DNA of 64,000 nt, taken from Branchiostoma floridae. Taxonomy: Eukaryota > Chordata > Leptocardii > Amphioxiformes > Branchiostomatidae. The first letter of the stretch is position 1. Every line of letters starts with the position of its first letter. Positions 36,001 to 48,900 of this stretch are shown here, one piece after another. Made by a program: the position numbers and the translations under genes. The stretch spans positions 7,466,195 through 7,530,194 of the forward strand of contig NC_049989.1 in assembly GCF_000003815.2 (NCBI RefSeq). The letters are read 5' to 3'. The notes beneath the pieces are model-generated. The model saw nothing but the letters and a program-made list of their open reading frames with translations, was not told the origin of the DNA and did no database searches.

Positions 36001-39000
36001 GAGAATGGTGACGGTGGGGCAAGGGTTACTGGTTTCCCACACCTGCCATGAAAAGACATGTCAACAAAAACATGCTTTTTGTCTGTTTTGACTGTTGTTG
36101 CATTTTTTTGTATGAAGATTATCCAAATTGATAAGGTCTATCCAGGCTTTCTCTGTGTGTTCATGCTTCTTTGTGCCTTTTGCAACAGAAATAGAGGAAG
36201 CAGAGCGTAAGAAGAAGGAGGCTAAGGAGGAAAGCGTGGAGACGTACGAAGAAGCTTTTGACAAGATTCGTGCAGAGACAGGGGAAGAAGACTTGGATCT
36301 GCTGGTGGAGAGGTTCATTGAGGGTGAGAAACAGTGATTTATTTTCCTGTAAACTTGAAAATAACTTCTGTCAAATGTTTTCAACATGGTTAGAAATGTG
36401 GGGAAATGCAACATGTATTTTGTGAAGACTTTTTTTGGTGAAAAGTAGAGCGATGAAGGTCTTCCCATAGTAGATACTGCTGAATGAGTTGTCTTAGTCT
36501 TGAGATTTATAATACTTCAGGCTACATTGTGACATATTGAAAGTTGAAGAGCTGTCAGTCTTTGTAGTTTTGAAGGTGACATTAAGACCCTGGCATGACT
36601 GTTTTTTCCACAGTGGAGGATCGCAACTTTGCTCTCTTCAACTATGTGAATGAGCAGAACAATGAGCTGGAGAAGCTTCATGATGAAATTGAAGATGTAA
36701 GTCTTATAACTTATCATTGTGTCTTTTTGCTTTGCAATTTGAGTAGTCAAACTATCAGTAAGTCCACTAGAGTTGGGTTAAGTTGATACTTTGTAGTGTA
36801 ATTTTTTCACTAGTACTGTTTCCCCAGAAAACACCTCGCAAACTGGTTTGGCAGAATCCAGGACACTTCCACAGCTTTTTCTACAAGCAGCAAAAATCTT
36901 AGTAATTAGAAATTACAGTAAGACGTAAATTTAAACCACCATTCAACAATGAAACTGCATATTATAATGATGTAAGAGAGAGAGAGAGAGAGAACTGGTT
37001 TATCTTAACACACACAATTTCAGGTACAAGATGATAGTCCGAAGACTAAATTGCCTTGTACAATGTACAAAAGGGACATGGCGCTTAAGAGAATAATGAA
37101 ACGTCCTGCCTAAGTGGATTAACCTAATAATGATCATCACCATTCAAACTTAACTAACTGTACAATTTAAAAGTGTGGATCAACACACACACACACATAT
37201 ATATATATATCAATAATGAAATTGATCTCATTTCAATATAAAATAGACTTATTAAGAATATTAAAAAGTGACATTGAAAGTCACGAGTTTAAAAGATGAG
37301 TTTAAAAGTTGGACACAATATGGTAACGTAGTATTCCTAAAATGGACGCTCTACAATGTAAGATTGACATGTATGAATTATGCAAATTTCTTGCTGACAG
37401 ATCCAGGAGGAGATCAAGCGGTTCCAGCAGCAGGGGGTGTCCATCGAGCAGCAGCGGCAGCTCATCCTGAAGGACCTGGAGGAACAGTCGGAGACGGCCG
37501 GCAAGACCGCCAACGAACACGACGAGCGCAGCAAGGCTGTCAACAAGATCCTGGACCAGCTTAAAGCAGGTAGGCTTAAGGCACATCATCATCTTGGGCG
37601 ACTTGCCCATACCAGGTCCAGGCTTAAGGCACAATATGATGTTTTGGATTTTTGAGAAGAAGGAAAGTTTGGGAACTTATCAAACAAAATTCTATTAGTA
37701 CAAATTAAATACCTGACAATTTGTATACAAGAATAACGGAAATGATAACCAAGGATTTTAATATAACCATAACAATACCCAACAGAAATTCAAATGGTAA
37801 TGCAAATGAGATTCTGGAATCTCAAACAAATGAAATTATAAGTCATAACACAATATGATGTTAATCTGAAACTTTAATGTAAGAATTTGATTAGTGAAAA
37901 CTTCTTACCTTGAAAAACAAGGTTGCAAGGAAAGGCCTCAGTGCTACCGACAAGTGGTGGGAATGATGTCATTTATTGTCTTTAGATTTGTATATTATTT
38001 AGAATAATGATTTCATTACGCAGTCTTTTTCTTTATTACTTATTTTTCTGCAATTGTTGAAGCCTTTAATGTTTACTTTTCCTCCCTCTCCCGTTGCGAA
38101 CAGGAATTGACTCACTCTTCAACAAGCTGAGCTGTGACCGGTCAGCTCTGGAGGACATGTTGGGGGGAACCGAGGGCGTCCGGAACGACAACATGATGCA
38201 ATACCTGGGCGTCATCGAGGAGAGGACCAATGAGCTGTTAGCATCACAGGCATACCTCATGTCAAAGGTCAGTACAGTAGGAGTCTATGTTGAACTGATC
38301 ATGTCAAAGAAGGATTAAGTCGAAGTTGTATTTTTACAATGGTGCAAAACTTGACAGACATTTCAAAATTGAAAGGATTACGTCAGGCATGAATAATTGT
38401 TTCCTTGATTTACCACGTTCATGTTTCACAACTGTTCTTTCTTGAGAAAGCAATGAGGTTTGCAAAACTTGTTGTTTTTCTTCGTAGGATTATGAAAGAC
38501 CATATGACCCCAAACTCAACAGTCTGCTTGGGGAGGGACCAAGCAAACCACCCCCCTCTCTACAAATAGAACCTCCCACCACTGGGTAAGTAATTTCCAT
38601 CCAAAGAAACATTCCCTTCAGTTTTTATCTGAAGTGTGTATGTGTCTTGTCAGTGTATTTGTTAGAATCCCAACTTCTGATGACGAGGAAATTTAAAATC
38701 GGACATTCAAAGCTTTTTATTATTCAGTCATATTTTGCAAATTCATATTTTGCAGAGATGACTATGACAGTGATGATTCCGCCCAACCGAGTGATGAAGA
38801 CCAGAGACCACTCACACAGAGTGAGCTGAAGAACAGGGTCATGAAGGGGGTAAGTACACCAGGGTTGTAGCCAACCTGAAATCATTTTTCTTCCCCTCGA
38901 TTTTGAATTCTAACAGCGCCCAAGGTGCAAGACGTCACGTCAAAGGTGCCACGTTCCTTGGGGGGGAGCCTAGGGCATGCTCCCTCGGAAAATTTTGAAA

Positions 39001-39600
39001 TCTAGACCCTCTGAATTGCTATTTCCTGCATTTTGAGGTGTAAATTTTGCTGGTTGACTTAGCTGTTCAACAGCATCTGTCTTGATAAAATATTACACAA
39101 GGGAGACAGTTTGGGACGGAATGGGCAAAATCAGTTTCCGTCCCCAGCTGCAAAATTACATCAAAGGGCGGAAGGACAGGCGCTGGCTACAACCCTGAGT
39201 ACACAAAACGTCTTCTGGGGTAAAATTGTAACAGTTTCTGACTGGCCCCTAGTATCTGACAACTAGGCACCTGTTAGATGGCTGGCTGTCATAAAGCCGA
39301 TCAGAATAAGGTTGAAAGTCACAATCTTTACTACATCCAACATCTGCTTGGGAAGTACACATTCTGGTACTACCTGTAACCTGAATACTGGTAGTCTGCA
39401 TTATGCTTATTAGTTGTTGTTCTTGATTTAAGATTCATTTCATTTTTAACATGTTTTTACTGACTCTTTTTCTTTTCTCTTTTAAGGTTATCAAAAAAGA
39501 AAAAGCAGCCGGACAGAAGAAGACGTTTGCATATGACTTGTCAGGTGCAAAGGATCTAAAACAGACGAAATCCTACGAGAAGAAGAAGGGAAAACACTAG
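33026..39600 (+). CDS. ODAD1: Outer dynein arm docking complex protein, ODAD1/CCDC63 family
   Basis: Fourteen exons join in frame: 33026-33092, 33498-33597, 33978-34108, 34320-34378, 34517-34639, 35166-35279, 35524-35779, 36189-36323, 36614-36696, 37401-37569, 38104-38267, 38488-38585, 38756-38849 and 39487-39600 (568 residues). Almost the whole protein is charged coiled coil with heptads from about residue 25 to 460. The family block FNEALTRNAKLREEIDSL and the block DRNFALFNYVNEQNNELE are the features by which I place it with vertebrate CCDC114/CCDC63 and Chlamydomonas DC2 (ODA1). An acidic Asp/Ser stretch (DDYDSDDSAQPSDED) precedes a Lys-rich tail. The family holds outer dynein arms to axonemal doublets in motile cilia and sperm. 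Vertebrates have several paralogues, so a one-to-one name is not implied. Confidence 0.88.
34686..34799. mobile_element. 114-bp foldback element, TAGCCT family
   Basis: The termini tagcctgagtaccatcctcc and its inverse at the right end are perfect, with further inner pairing (tgaccgctggctcaatac / gtattgagccagcggtca). Flanks ggaaaatgt and gaaaaatgt differ at one base. It lies in intron 5 of the ODAD1-like gene. Confidence 0.82.
36975..36993. repeat. (AG)n tract
   Basis: AG dinucleotide run in intron 9 of the ODAD1-like gene. Confidence 0.9.
37181..37210. repeat. (CA)n(TA)n tract
   Basis: Compound dinucleotide repeat in intron 9 of the ODAD1-like gene. Confidence 0.9.
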
Positions 39601-40398
39601 GAAGCAATGATCCTATGTCACTCCTTTATTTGTACATACTAAAACATTTATTTCCTCCTGTATAACACATGATGTTGCACAGATTAGATATGCATATATC
39701 TTTCATTAGTGTTCAAATATATATAAGGCTTGTTTAGAAATCAGTTCATAGAGATGTTGCATATACTTTAAGCTGTAATTTGCTTATTTCAATATCATTT
39801 CATAAGAATTGAGATACCTCTGTTGTCATGTTATTACCTTAAAGTTATTGTAAGAATTGTTTGACTTGAATATTCAGTTGTCATTTATGATTTTTGAATG
39901 TGAAAGCTTGATTTACCTGACGTGTACAATATTGATGACGATTCGATAATTAAGTGAAGTTCATAGTTCATCTTATAGGGCATCTCTTCAAAAGTGATGC
40001 AAGTGCAATGTAACAGTTGACATGTGGTGTGATCTATCAGACATATGAGAACAAGCTTATGTCATGGACACAGGCAATTTTTATCTTTTATGTTGTTTGC
40101 AACGCTGCAAATATTCTACAGCCAAAACAGTTCCTTAATGTTGTTGAAATTTTGGATGAATTGTAATACATTTTGTGGTATTCAACACGGTTTTGTCACA
40201 AGCACAAAATGGTTGTCTAAAAGGAATCAAGGATAGAAAATGTTAAATTTTGGTTGTTTTGCATCCAATGACTATTACTAGCTACTTTCTACACATATCA
40301 TAGGCATTTTGTAGCAATATGATGTATAGAGAATATTTTGACTACATTACTGTGTATATATACATATACATGTACATGTATGTTGAACATGTTAACTA

Positions 40399-40404
40399 AA
40401 TAAA
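40399..40404 (+). terminator. polyadenylation signal of the ODAD1-like gene
   Basis: AATAAA about 800 bases after the stop codon, in AT-rich 3' UTR-like sequence. Confidence 0.5.
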
Positions 40405-40515
40405 ATAATGATTTCATTCATAATTTGTTTATGTTGTTTGTAAGTTCCTTTACTAAATGTAATAAAAGCACCAATTATAAACAGATGGGATGTCTCCCAT
40501 GAGGTTCATAAATCT

Positions 40516-40770
40516 GAAAAACGTTTTCAAATACATGTATCGTACATTGTTCATGAGTTATGAGAGTTTAAAGTTAAAACCAAACCCTAGCTTCTAGAGT
40601 TATTTCTTAGTAGGCTTAACTTAGAATCGTTTGAAAAGGTCTCTTGGTAGTAGCTGTAATCATAAAACCGTTTTCAAATATCGTGCTTTGTTCATGAGTT
40701 ATGAGAGTTAATTTGACAGTTTAAACTGAACCCCAGCTTCTAGCATTAGGGTTATTTTTAAGTGTGGTCA
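40516..40770. repeat. Two diverged direct copies of a ~105-base segment
   Basis: Both copies contain gttttcaaata, then ttgttcatgagttatgagag, then a segment ending cttctag and ttattt. They start near 40516 and 40664. Confidence 0.75.
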
Positions 40771-42995
40771 AGTAGGCCAAACTATTAAATTTGAAAAATC
40801 ATTTGAAAACGATCTGTACCCGGCAAAAGTGGCCGTTTTGGGCAGGTGACCGGCTGGAAACATACTGGTTTCCAAGTCGAGGTGTCAAAATCTATCATGT
40901 ATGGATGAAAAACGCCGCGCATAACAGGATTATTTTGTATACACGAATATCAACGTTATATCTTGGATTACTCCAGGTGACGTAAACTTTAAGGGCCTTT
41001 AAAGTTTGCAAAAGGAGAACAAAAAAGTTACCTTTTGTCCAAAACCAGTACAAGATCTAAATATGCATATCGTGCTAAGGACACCGTCGGTAATGACTTG
41101 ATACCTCACGTCCGGGCACGTCTGTGCGGCAAGAAATCACAATCATTTTTTTAGGAATATGGTTGGACTGCCATAAATTCTTGAGTGATGGCTTTCATCT
41201 AAGTTATCGATGTCAACAAGTGACATGGATAACTTGACAAAACACTATAACGTTATTTACGTTACGTTAGTGCCAAGTCCATCCTTAAAAATATCGACCC
41301 ATTGCAATTGTGCGACAAGTGCTAAATGCACCACCATAAACACGTTCAAGAAGGTGCCCCTTTACCGTGCTGTACAAGCTTTGCAAGTTCATTTCTTGGG
41401 CAAAGTGTACACAAAATGATCACAGACCACCTGGCGCGATCAGAGCCGCGCTCTGTCTGTGAAACGTTTTTTTTTTCAATGTACATTTTACGTATAAATC
41501 CACATATATACATTTTCATTATAAAAAGTTTTGTAAGAAATAGATTTAGATTTGGTGCACCTGCATGTAGAGAAAGAATTTATTATTGTCTCCCGAATGT
41601 TGATTATATAACGTTATCGATATGGGATTTATAACTGCGCCGCCAGAGATTGTCGGTAGGATTTCAGGCAAGAAAGCTTGCACGTCCGATTTTAATATCG
41701 CTCGGATCTTGTAAGTGATAATCTTTATCTAAAATACCTTTTATGTATAATCTTTATACCATACTAGTATATCAAATGTGATCTGAGCGAGACCTTATGC
41801 CACGTGTTGTAAATGTAACGTGATCACCAAATGACTGGCCTTGCCCCGGGGCGCCCTCTCTTTCATACACAACTTTCAAGGCCATCCGAGATAGCCTCCC
41901 CAGCAGACTCTCTCCGAGGAGGGCGTGCTTGCTTGAACGTCGGACGGACTCTGGTTTAGATTAATAGAGTTCAAAATATCTTTGATGGAAAGTATTAGAA
42001 CAAGGTATAAGATTTAAGAGTAAAGTTTAATTTCCTCTATGGACCAATAGGCGGCGGCTGGCCGCAACTCTTACTACTAGGGCCAAGGTGTACTATATGG
42101 CCGTGTGTTGGAAAGCAGGGACTTCGGAATATAGGGACTCGAACATATGATAGATTATGTCACCAGCAGTTCGTTGAAAAGTTCATTACAAGTTCGATTC
42201 CGAGGATTTATTGGTTTCCTGCTGATCCATGCGCAACGGCCCGTGAAAGCTCCTACCGCGTGAAAATCCTACCCGGGGTGCAAACGATTACCTCGGCGGC
42301 AGAGAGCTTCATCTGCCCCGTAGAGAGCCTGCACTATCTACGCAGGCCAAGCCACGGTGTAAACAGTCGGTTTGCGTCCACGACAATTAAGGCTACATGA
42401 TATCCTCAACCGGTTAACCATGTTACCTTCCCGGAGACTGCAACCGAGACTAAAGACATATCTTACGTAACAAAACACCTGTTACATAACGTTAAGTGTT
42501 TCACAACTATAGCGGTATATTCCTTCAACAAAATTGTCATATATTCAAGTTCATTTAAACCTCCTTGCTCTTACTTGCACGTTAACAAAACCTTCTTGCC
42601 GATGTGAATATCCTTCTCGGGAACAGTCTTTGCTATAAACTATATAAAGGAGGGTAACGTTATATAACGTTACATACACCTTGTCCCGTTGTGCAACCAA
42701 TCCCTCAAACACGAAATGTCCTTTGCGTAGACTGATTTTAAGACTACGCGTTAAATTATCTAGCACAATGGTTATGATAACTACCCTGACCTTTTACATA
42801 ACCGACGACTTGGACACTAGTGCCCCTCAAAAAAGCCTGCGGTCTAGGCTATTTTACATAACACGGGTGAACTTTGCCCTGTTACTCAACCAATCTCTGA
42901 CCATGTGATCAGAATCAAATCTGCTTTGGGCGCGGAGTAAGGCATTGGAGTAGTGTTTCTTCAAGACGGGCCCTTTTCTTCGTTGGAACGCAAGC

Positions 42996-45900
42996 ATGGA
43001 AACTGGTGTGGTGGGGCCTTCCGTGGCCGTTATGTCCATGGTAGTATTCGGCGTGATCAGCAGAACGGTCCTGAGGTTTCCCATGCCGAAAAGTGTGCGC
43101 AACCCGTGGAAGTGGACCAACACTTTCGTCTCGCTCGTCCACAGCTCGCTGACGGGCCTTGGCGCTCTGCTCTGGTAAGTAAACAAAACGCCTACGCGTA
43201 GAATGCCTGTCAGGAGAATCTCTTTACAGATTCTCACCAGCCTTGAAATCGTATTTAAGCAAGGAAATATGATCGTCAGGCGGCTGTTGGAAGGGAAGAC
43301 CGTATGGTCTTGTGTCTGTCCCGTTGTTTTGAGCTTTACGTTTACCGCCTTGGCGCCCTACCACACCCGGTGGTCTTCTGGGGGTATTGTCCAGTACTTG
43401 TGCCTCCGGTGCTTCGTAAATTCGTTTTATATAGTTCCCCCTTCCAGACCCTATAACATATGCTATACTTTTAACGTTAGCCATATTCAGAAACATGAAT
43501 ATGCTTTAATTGTTTGGAATAATCTTTACGTTACTCATATCAAGGACGTTAGACCTACACAAAAGATAACGATAGTATCTAGTAGGCGTGGCAGACGGGT
43601 CCGGTATGTAAACATTGGTGTCCCTATAATGAGGTCCTTGGTCCAGTTATATTGGGCTGATTCTGATAAACAACACACAAACCAAAGATTTACAGTAATA
43701 ACGTAAATTGAAAGGAAATTTCGTGCCTATTTTCATTTTCTTTAAAAAACTAGAACTAACGTTTTGTAAGAAGTACATCCCATTGGTTTAATGAAACAGC
43801 TTAGAAAAATACATGGGTCCACAGATTAAAAACTAGAAAAACAACACGTTGGTTTCGCGTATCAAAGACTCAAGTATCCCCGAGTAAATAAAAGCATTCA
43901 AGGCATTTCATTCTGTATCAAGGAAGAAAGGCACTCTGATTATGAAGATGCCTCCCATTGATAAAAACAGCACCAGGGTGATAGTTGTCATCCATTGATT
44001 AAAAGCACTGTTTATATGAGGACAAATTAATTTCTTGGTTTGCATTGTGCACTCTCCAAATTGCTTTTTAAAGTGAATGGTTTAGTAGTTTTCTAAGACT
44101 GCTCTCCATTTTTCTCCCCAGTTTTTACCAGGCACCAGAAATGACCAAAGATCTGATCACACCAGTTACCATGCCCTCTCATCTACTGGTGTCAATGTCT
44201 ACTGGTAAGTTGTTTTGGCCAAGATACATTACATTATTATTACATTGATATTTGATTTACTCTTTTGTTTGAAATGACCTAACATTAACATCATTGGTAT
44301 ATAATTTCAAACCCTTGTCGATTTTCACTTCACATAACATACTATAGGAAAACTACAACTATTGTAATAAAGTGGTATGAAGTCATTTTGTGTTATTTTT
44401 TCCAGGTTATTTCATGTATGATGTTCTAGATTTGTTTGTGAGCAAGAAGGCAAAGTCTCACTGGGAGCTTGTTCTTCATCACATTACAGTAAGTACAGAT
44501 ACACAACTACTGAAATTTGTGTTGCAAGCTAATTTAGTCATTGCAAAATGTTTTCCTTTTGATTCCTTGCAGTACTTCTAAAAGTTGAACAGGAAATGGA
44601 CAATGAAAAATAGTCCAAAATTGGTATTTTTGAAATTAGAAATTAGAATGTGAGGGAGATCATTTTAGTAAGTTGCATATTTTACGATGATGTTGTGCAA
44701 GTCATTTTTATCTGAAAGACAGCACAGGAAGTGACTTCAGCATGCATTAGAATGGTTAATGTGTCCTGTGTGAAACATGTGATGCTGAGTCAAAGTCTGA
44801 CATAAGGAAAAACTGGTACATGTAGTTTAATACAAAAACCTTAAATCCACAACCCCCAAAATTCTGGCACAATGTGTCATCTGAGTGTGTTGTCAATAAA
44901 TTTATCATTAACTTTAACTAGGCACTATTTCTTCTTGATAAATTAATATAGGTGAACTTGAAATTTGAACTAGGCTTTGGGTTATCAGTATAGAAGTCAT
45001 ACAAAATTGCTTGAGGGAAAGTTGAATGAGGTAGGGTACACAGATGTTGAAACATGGGTTGTTTGATTTTTTCACAGTAAGCATCTTGTTGAAAGTATGG
45101 GTGTTGCCCACAATTTAGGACCTACCATGAAATCACCTATCCTAAGTATGTTCAACTTTATATGTTGCTGAGTATTCAACTTCTACTGATAGCATCTAGG
45201 TAATGCCAACTTTTGTGGGACCATGAGACAAGAAACCATTCCTTTTCTTTTAAAAAGTGCAAGTCTGTTGCAGCTTTGTTACCTGTTGATCCGATTCAGT
45301 GGACAAATGTGTTAATTGGTTTACAAACCACTGCACCTGTTCCTTAGGAGACTTGTGTAATCTGTACTGATGTTTTCAGGCTGACGCCAACCTAACTGGC
45401 AAAAGGGCCTATATTGACGTCTGGTTACTGGACCGGTGTGTTAACATTGAGTTGATCAACATTGGCTTGTAAAGTAACAAGTCATGACTATAGCCAGATA
45501 GTTGTCAATGACAAGACGTTGATAAGGTCACAAGTTGATATGGGCACATTGGTGGCTTTCTGTGTAAGTGCTCAATAATCCCATTATGATGGAAAGTACA
45601 GTTGCTAATATACTACTCAGTTGTTGGAAAACAAAGAAGACTGTGTAACATTACTCCTCAACCAACCAATGCAAGTAGTGACTCACCCTTTAACAACACA
45701 AACATGTTTTCCTTGACATTGAGGTCAGAGTTGAAGGTTGTTTTACTCCTTGTGTAACAAACATAATTTGATGCCAAACTTTTGTCTTGCAGTATCTACA
45801 AGCAAAAATATACAATATGATTTGCTGAAAGTAGGATGATTCTGTACTTTCCAGTTGGCTGGCAGACATAACGGTCTGTGGTCGTTTGTGGTTGTTTGTA

Positions 45901-48900
45901 GTCGTTTGTGGTGTTTAGGCAGACCCGTAGACAAAAAGAAAATAGTACAAAAGAGAAATCCAAATAAAAAATCCAAAGGCCTAAAGTCCAAAACAACTGG
46001 AGCTGAAGCTATGCTTGGACAGTAATGATATTGGCATGGAACAAGAGATTATTAATAGTCTTAAACTCACTTGTTTTATACTTCCCCTCTTAAATGTTTT
46101 TTTTTACTGTTGATGTAGGAAAGCTAAATTTACTTTTAGGTATTGGAGAAGGAAAGCATGTAATGAAATGGGAGAGACCATGACTCAAATGTGTGCAAAA
46201 GTGAGTGTGCACATGTAAAAGTTGTTGATAAGTTGCCAGAAACACTGGCTCCAGTGGAAATAGAGGGTGTGTCTGATTGGCTGCTTGCCAAGTGACAGGA
46301 TTGAGGACTCCTGGGTCATAGCTTAGCTGTGGGTTAGACACCTAATAAGGTCTCTGTGTCATGTGATTGGCATGTTGTTGGCAGTTTTTCTTCCATTGAT
46401 GCTTGTTTTACTTCTAACTGTAATTGTGTTAAGAAGTTTTCCTCATTGTTGAGGTGTTATTTTTAACCCCAACCAAAAGAACACGTCAGTCAGGAATACA
46501 CCTAAAGTGTAGGTACCGTAATACAGCTGCTTTAGGGTACCTGGGGGATTTTATGAGTGGACATCACATTTCTGAAATTTCAAGAAGATGGGGAATTCTT
46601 TACAACATAAGAAAAAGATAAAGCTTTTTGTGAATTTTTAGTCATGCTACGAGTTGAAAGGTTCACCATACAAGTTGAGAAGTGTACTAAAATCAGATAA
46701 TATAATGCAATCCCACCCTTAGGCAGATAATAATCCCTGTGGATTGTAAGACTGAGCAGCTTTTGTCAACTACATTCCAGTGAGCATGCATTCCATGTAA
46801 ATTAAAGGCAGGCAGCCCAGTCTTGTCAGACTAATGTATTTTGACAGTCAAGATGTGAGTCAGTTTTATCTCTTATTATCTCTTCTTTAATCTCTTCAAA
46901 TGGGTGGGTGTGTCAAACCTATTTCTTTTTTTTGCTAAACAGTTTTTCTTGAAACGTTAACTTGCAAAATTCCATAGGATACCTGAGACCACTATCCCAA
47001 GTCACGTGGCACTCTGATAGGATTAAGCCACACCCTACCCCCACACGTCACTCTGTGTCGCGCGCCGTATCGGACAGCCACGCCGTAATTGCTCCGGCCA
47101 TTTACGCGCGGATGCCACCTCAGAAAACCGGGTTGAGAAGAAAAACTCTAGGATAACTCCGAGGAACGCGCTTCTACTACGAGAGGATCACCGGACAAAT
47201 CTGAGAAGATCACCAGCCAAACCTGAGGAGGATTATCCGTCCCGAAACCCACGGTTCTCCAGGTCAGAATCAGAATGGGATTTCTGTCCGCCCCAGCTGC
47301 AGAAGACCCGGCCCGGCCGCCGCGCCCCATACGTCTCGCCAGTAGGACATTCAAGAAGCTAGGTCCTTTTGCCTGGAAGATTTTACCGTTTGTCTCTTTT
47401 GCGAGGTACTGTATCGTTTCCCAGTTGTTGACAGGACATCGAACTTATCATAACTTTAGATCAGTGACACTTCAGTCAGTTTCTGGACAGTTCCCCGTCA
47501 TTCACTTTCCCCGTCAGGACATGTCCCCATCATGCTTCTTGCACAAATTTTCTGGACAGTTCCCCGTCATTCACTTTCCCCGTCAGGACATGTCCCCATC
47601 ATGCTTCTTGCACAAATTTTGAAGAGATATTACATCTTTCTCGTTTTGAATCCTAAGGGACTACTTGAGTGTATATTTTATTACTTGGAAAGCATTTTCA
47701 GACAGCTTGTAGCAATAGTTTTCCGTTGTCTTCCAGAAATGTGTCAATAGCCACAGCGATATCTTATTTCCGAGTGATTACACTTCCAGTTGGTCCAAAT
47801 CGCTCGTAAATCTCCCAACATAAGTAACGTTAGATCCTAACTTTTTTGAAATTCGTAAACAGTCGTTTTTCATGTTATAGTTATACAAAGAGAGTAAAAG
47901 TACCCACGAGAGGTTTGCAACATATGCGTAAATAACCAAGATGGTGGAGCCGGCAACATGAAAATTTCTCGTGCGTCAGTTGAGTACCGGTAATCCAAGG
48001 TAAAAAAAAACTCAAAGTAAATGTCTAGACTCTATAAGAAATTTGATAAAACTCTTGGCAAAGCGGAAAAAATTGGAAATGTTTGTCAAAGTTGCAGTAA
48101 AAAAATTTTTTCCCAGTTTGTGGTAAATTTCAAACGATTATGTCGAGTCATAGTCAACATTATATTCCGTTTTGTTCATGTTTTTGTTTTCCCTGCCTCA
48201 TGTACCAATGCAAGCCGTTTTCTAGTACTTACGAAATTATGCAAGAATTTGATACCACGCCGGGTTGTTTTTTGCCATTGTAATTTATGCATAGCTCCAC
48301 CCGGAGCCAGGCTGCTGTCCCATCTGGGGCAGGCAGGATAACAACCAAGTTTCAGATTGGCCGCAATTTTTGCAGATTTATACTTAAGTTCTGTCAGAGA
48401 GAACTCGAAGTACAGTGGATGGTGGTGCAGTTGACAACGATAGAATAAAGGGTACTCTCTAAGTCTCTAAACCACTTCTGCTTGGAGAGTATTCACAAAG
48501 TGCTCACACGTAAACGGTGAAACTTGGTTAGGTAATTGAGGTCACAGATTTTGGCGGGGTGTTTCTTCCTAGCAAGAATGCGACGGACATAATTGGATGA
48601 GACTGTCAAACTTCAGATTGACAGATTGTCTAAGGATTGTGCAAAACGATCGGAGACACATTAAATAGCACATGAGCTTGGGCCGGGCAATTTGGGTTCC
48701 CGCAAGCTGAAAAGGCAGAGAACATTTTTTATTTTTGTGGAAAATTGCACATGAGCTTGGGCCGGGTGAACGGATTCCCGCAAGCTGGAAATTCAGAGAA
48801 TATTGTTATTTTGTGAGAAATTGCACATGAGCTTGGGCCGGGCGATTTTGGGTTCCCGCAAGCTGGAAATGAAGAGAATATTTTTATTTTTGTGGAAAGT

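Larger units (their letters stand above)
39601..42995. other. Spacer between the ODAD1-like and TLCD-like genes
   Basis: The ODAD1-like 3' UTR probably ends after AATAAA at 40399-40404. A diverged direct duplication occupies 40516-40770. From about 41800 the sequence gains CpG and is the likely TLCD promoter/5' UTR. No convincing exon was found; frames at 41326-41634 and 42551-42908 are unsupported. Confidence 0.5.

Noticed and set aside
43203-43706. 167-codon open frame on the plus strand
   Set aside because: It lies within intron 1 of the TLCD-like gene, has no recognisable domain and no splice support.
47275-47622. 115-codon frame with a repeated C-terminal half
   Set aside because: The repetition is the DNA-level 69-base duplication and no known protein is suggested.
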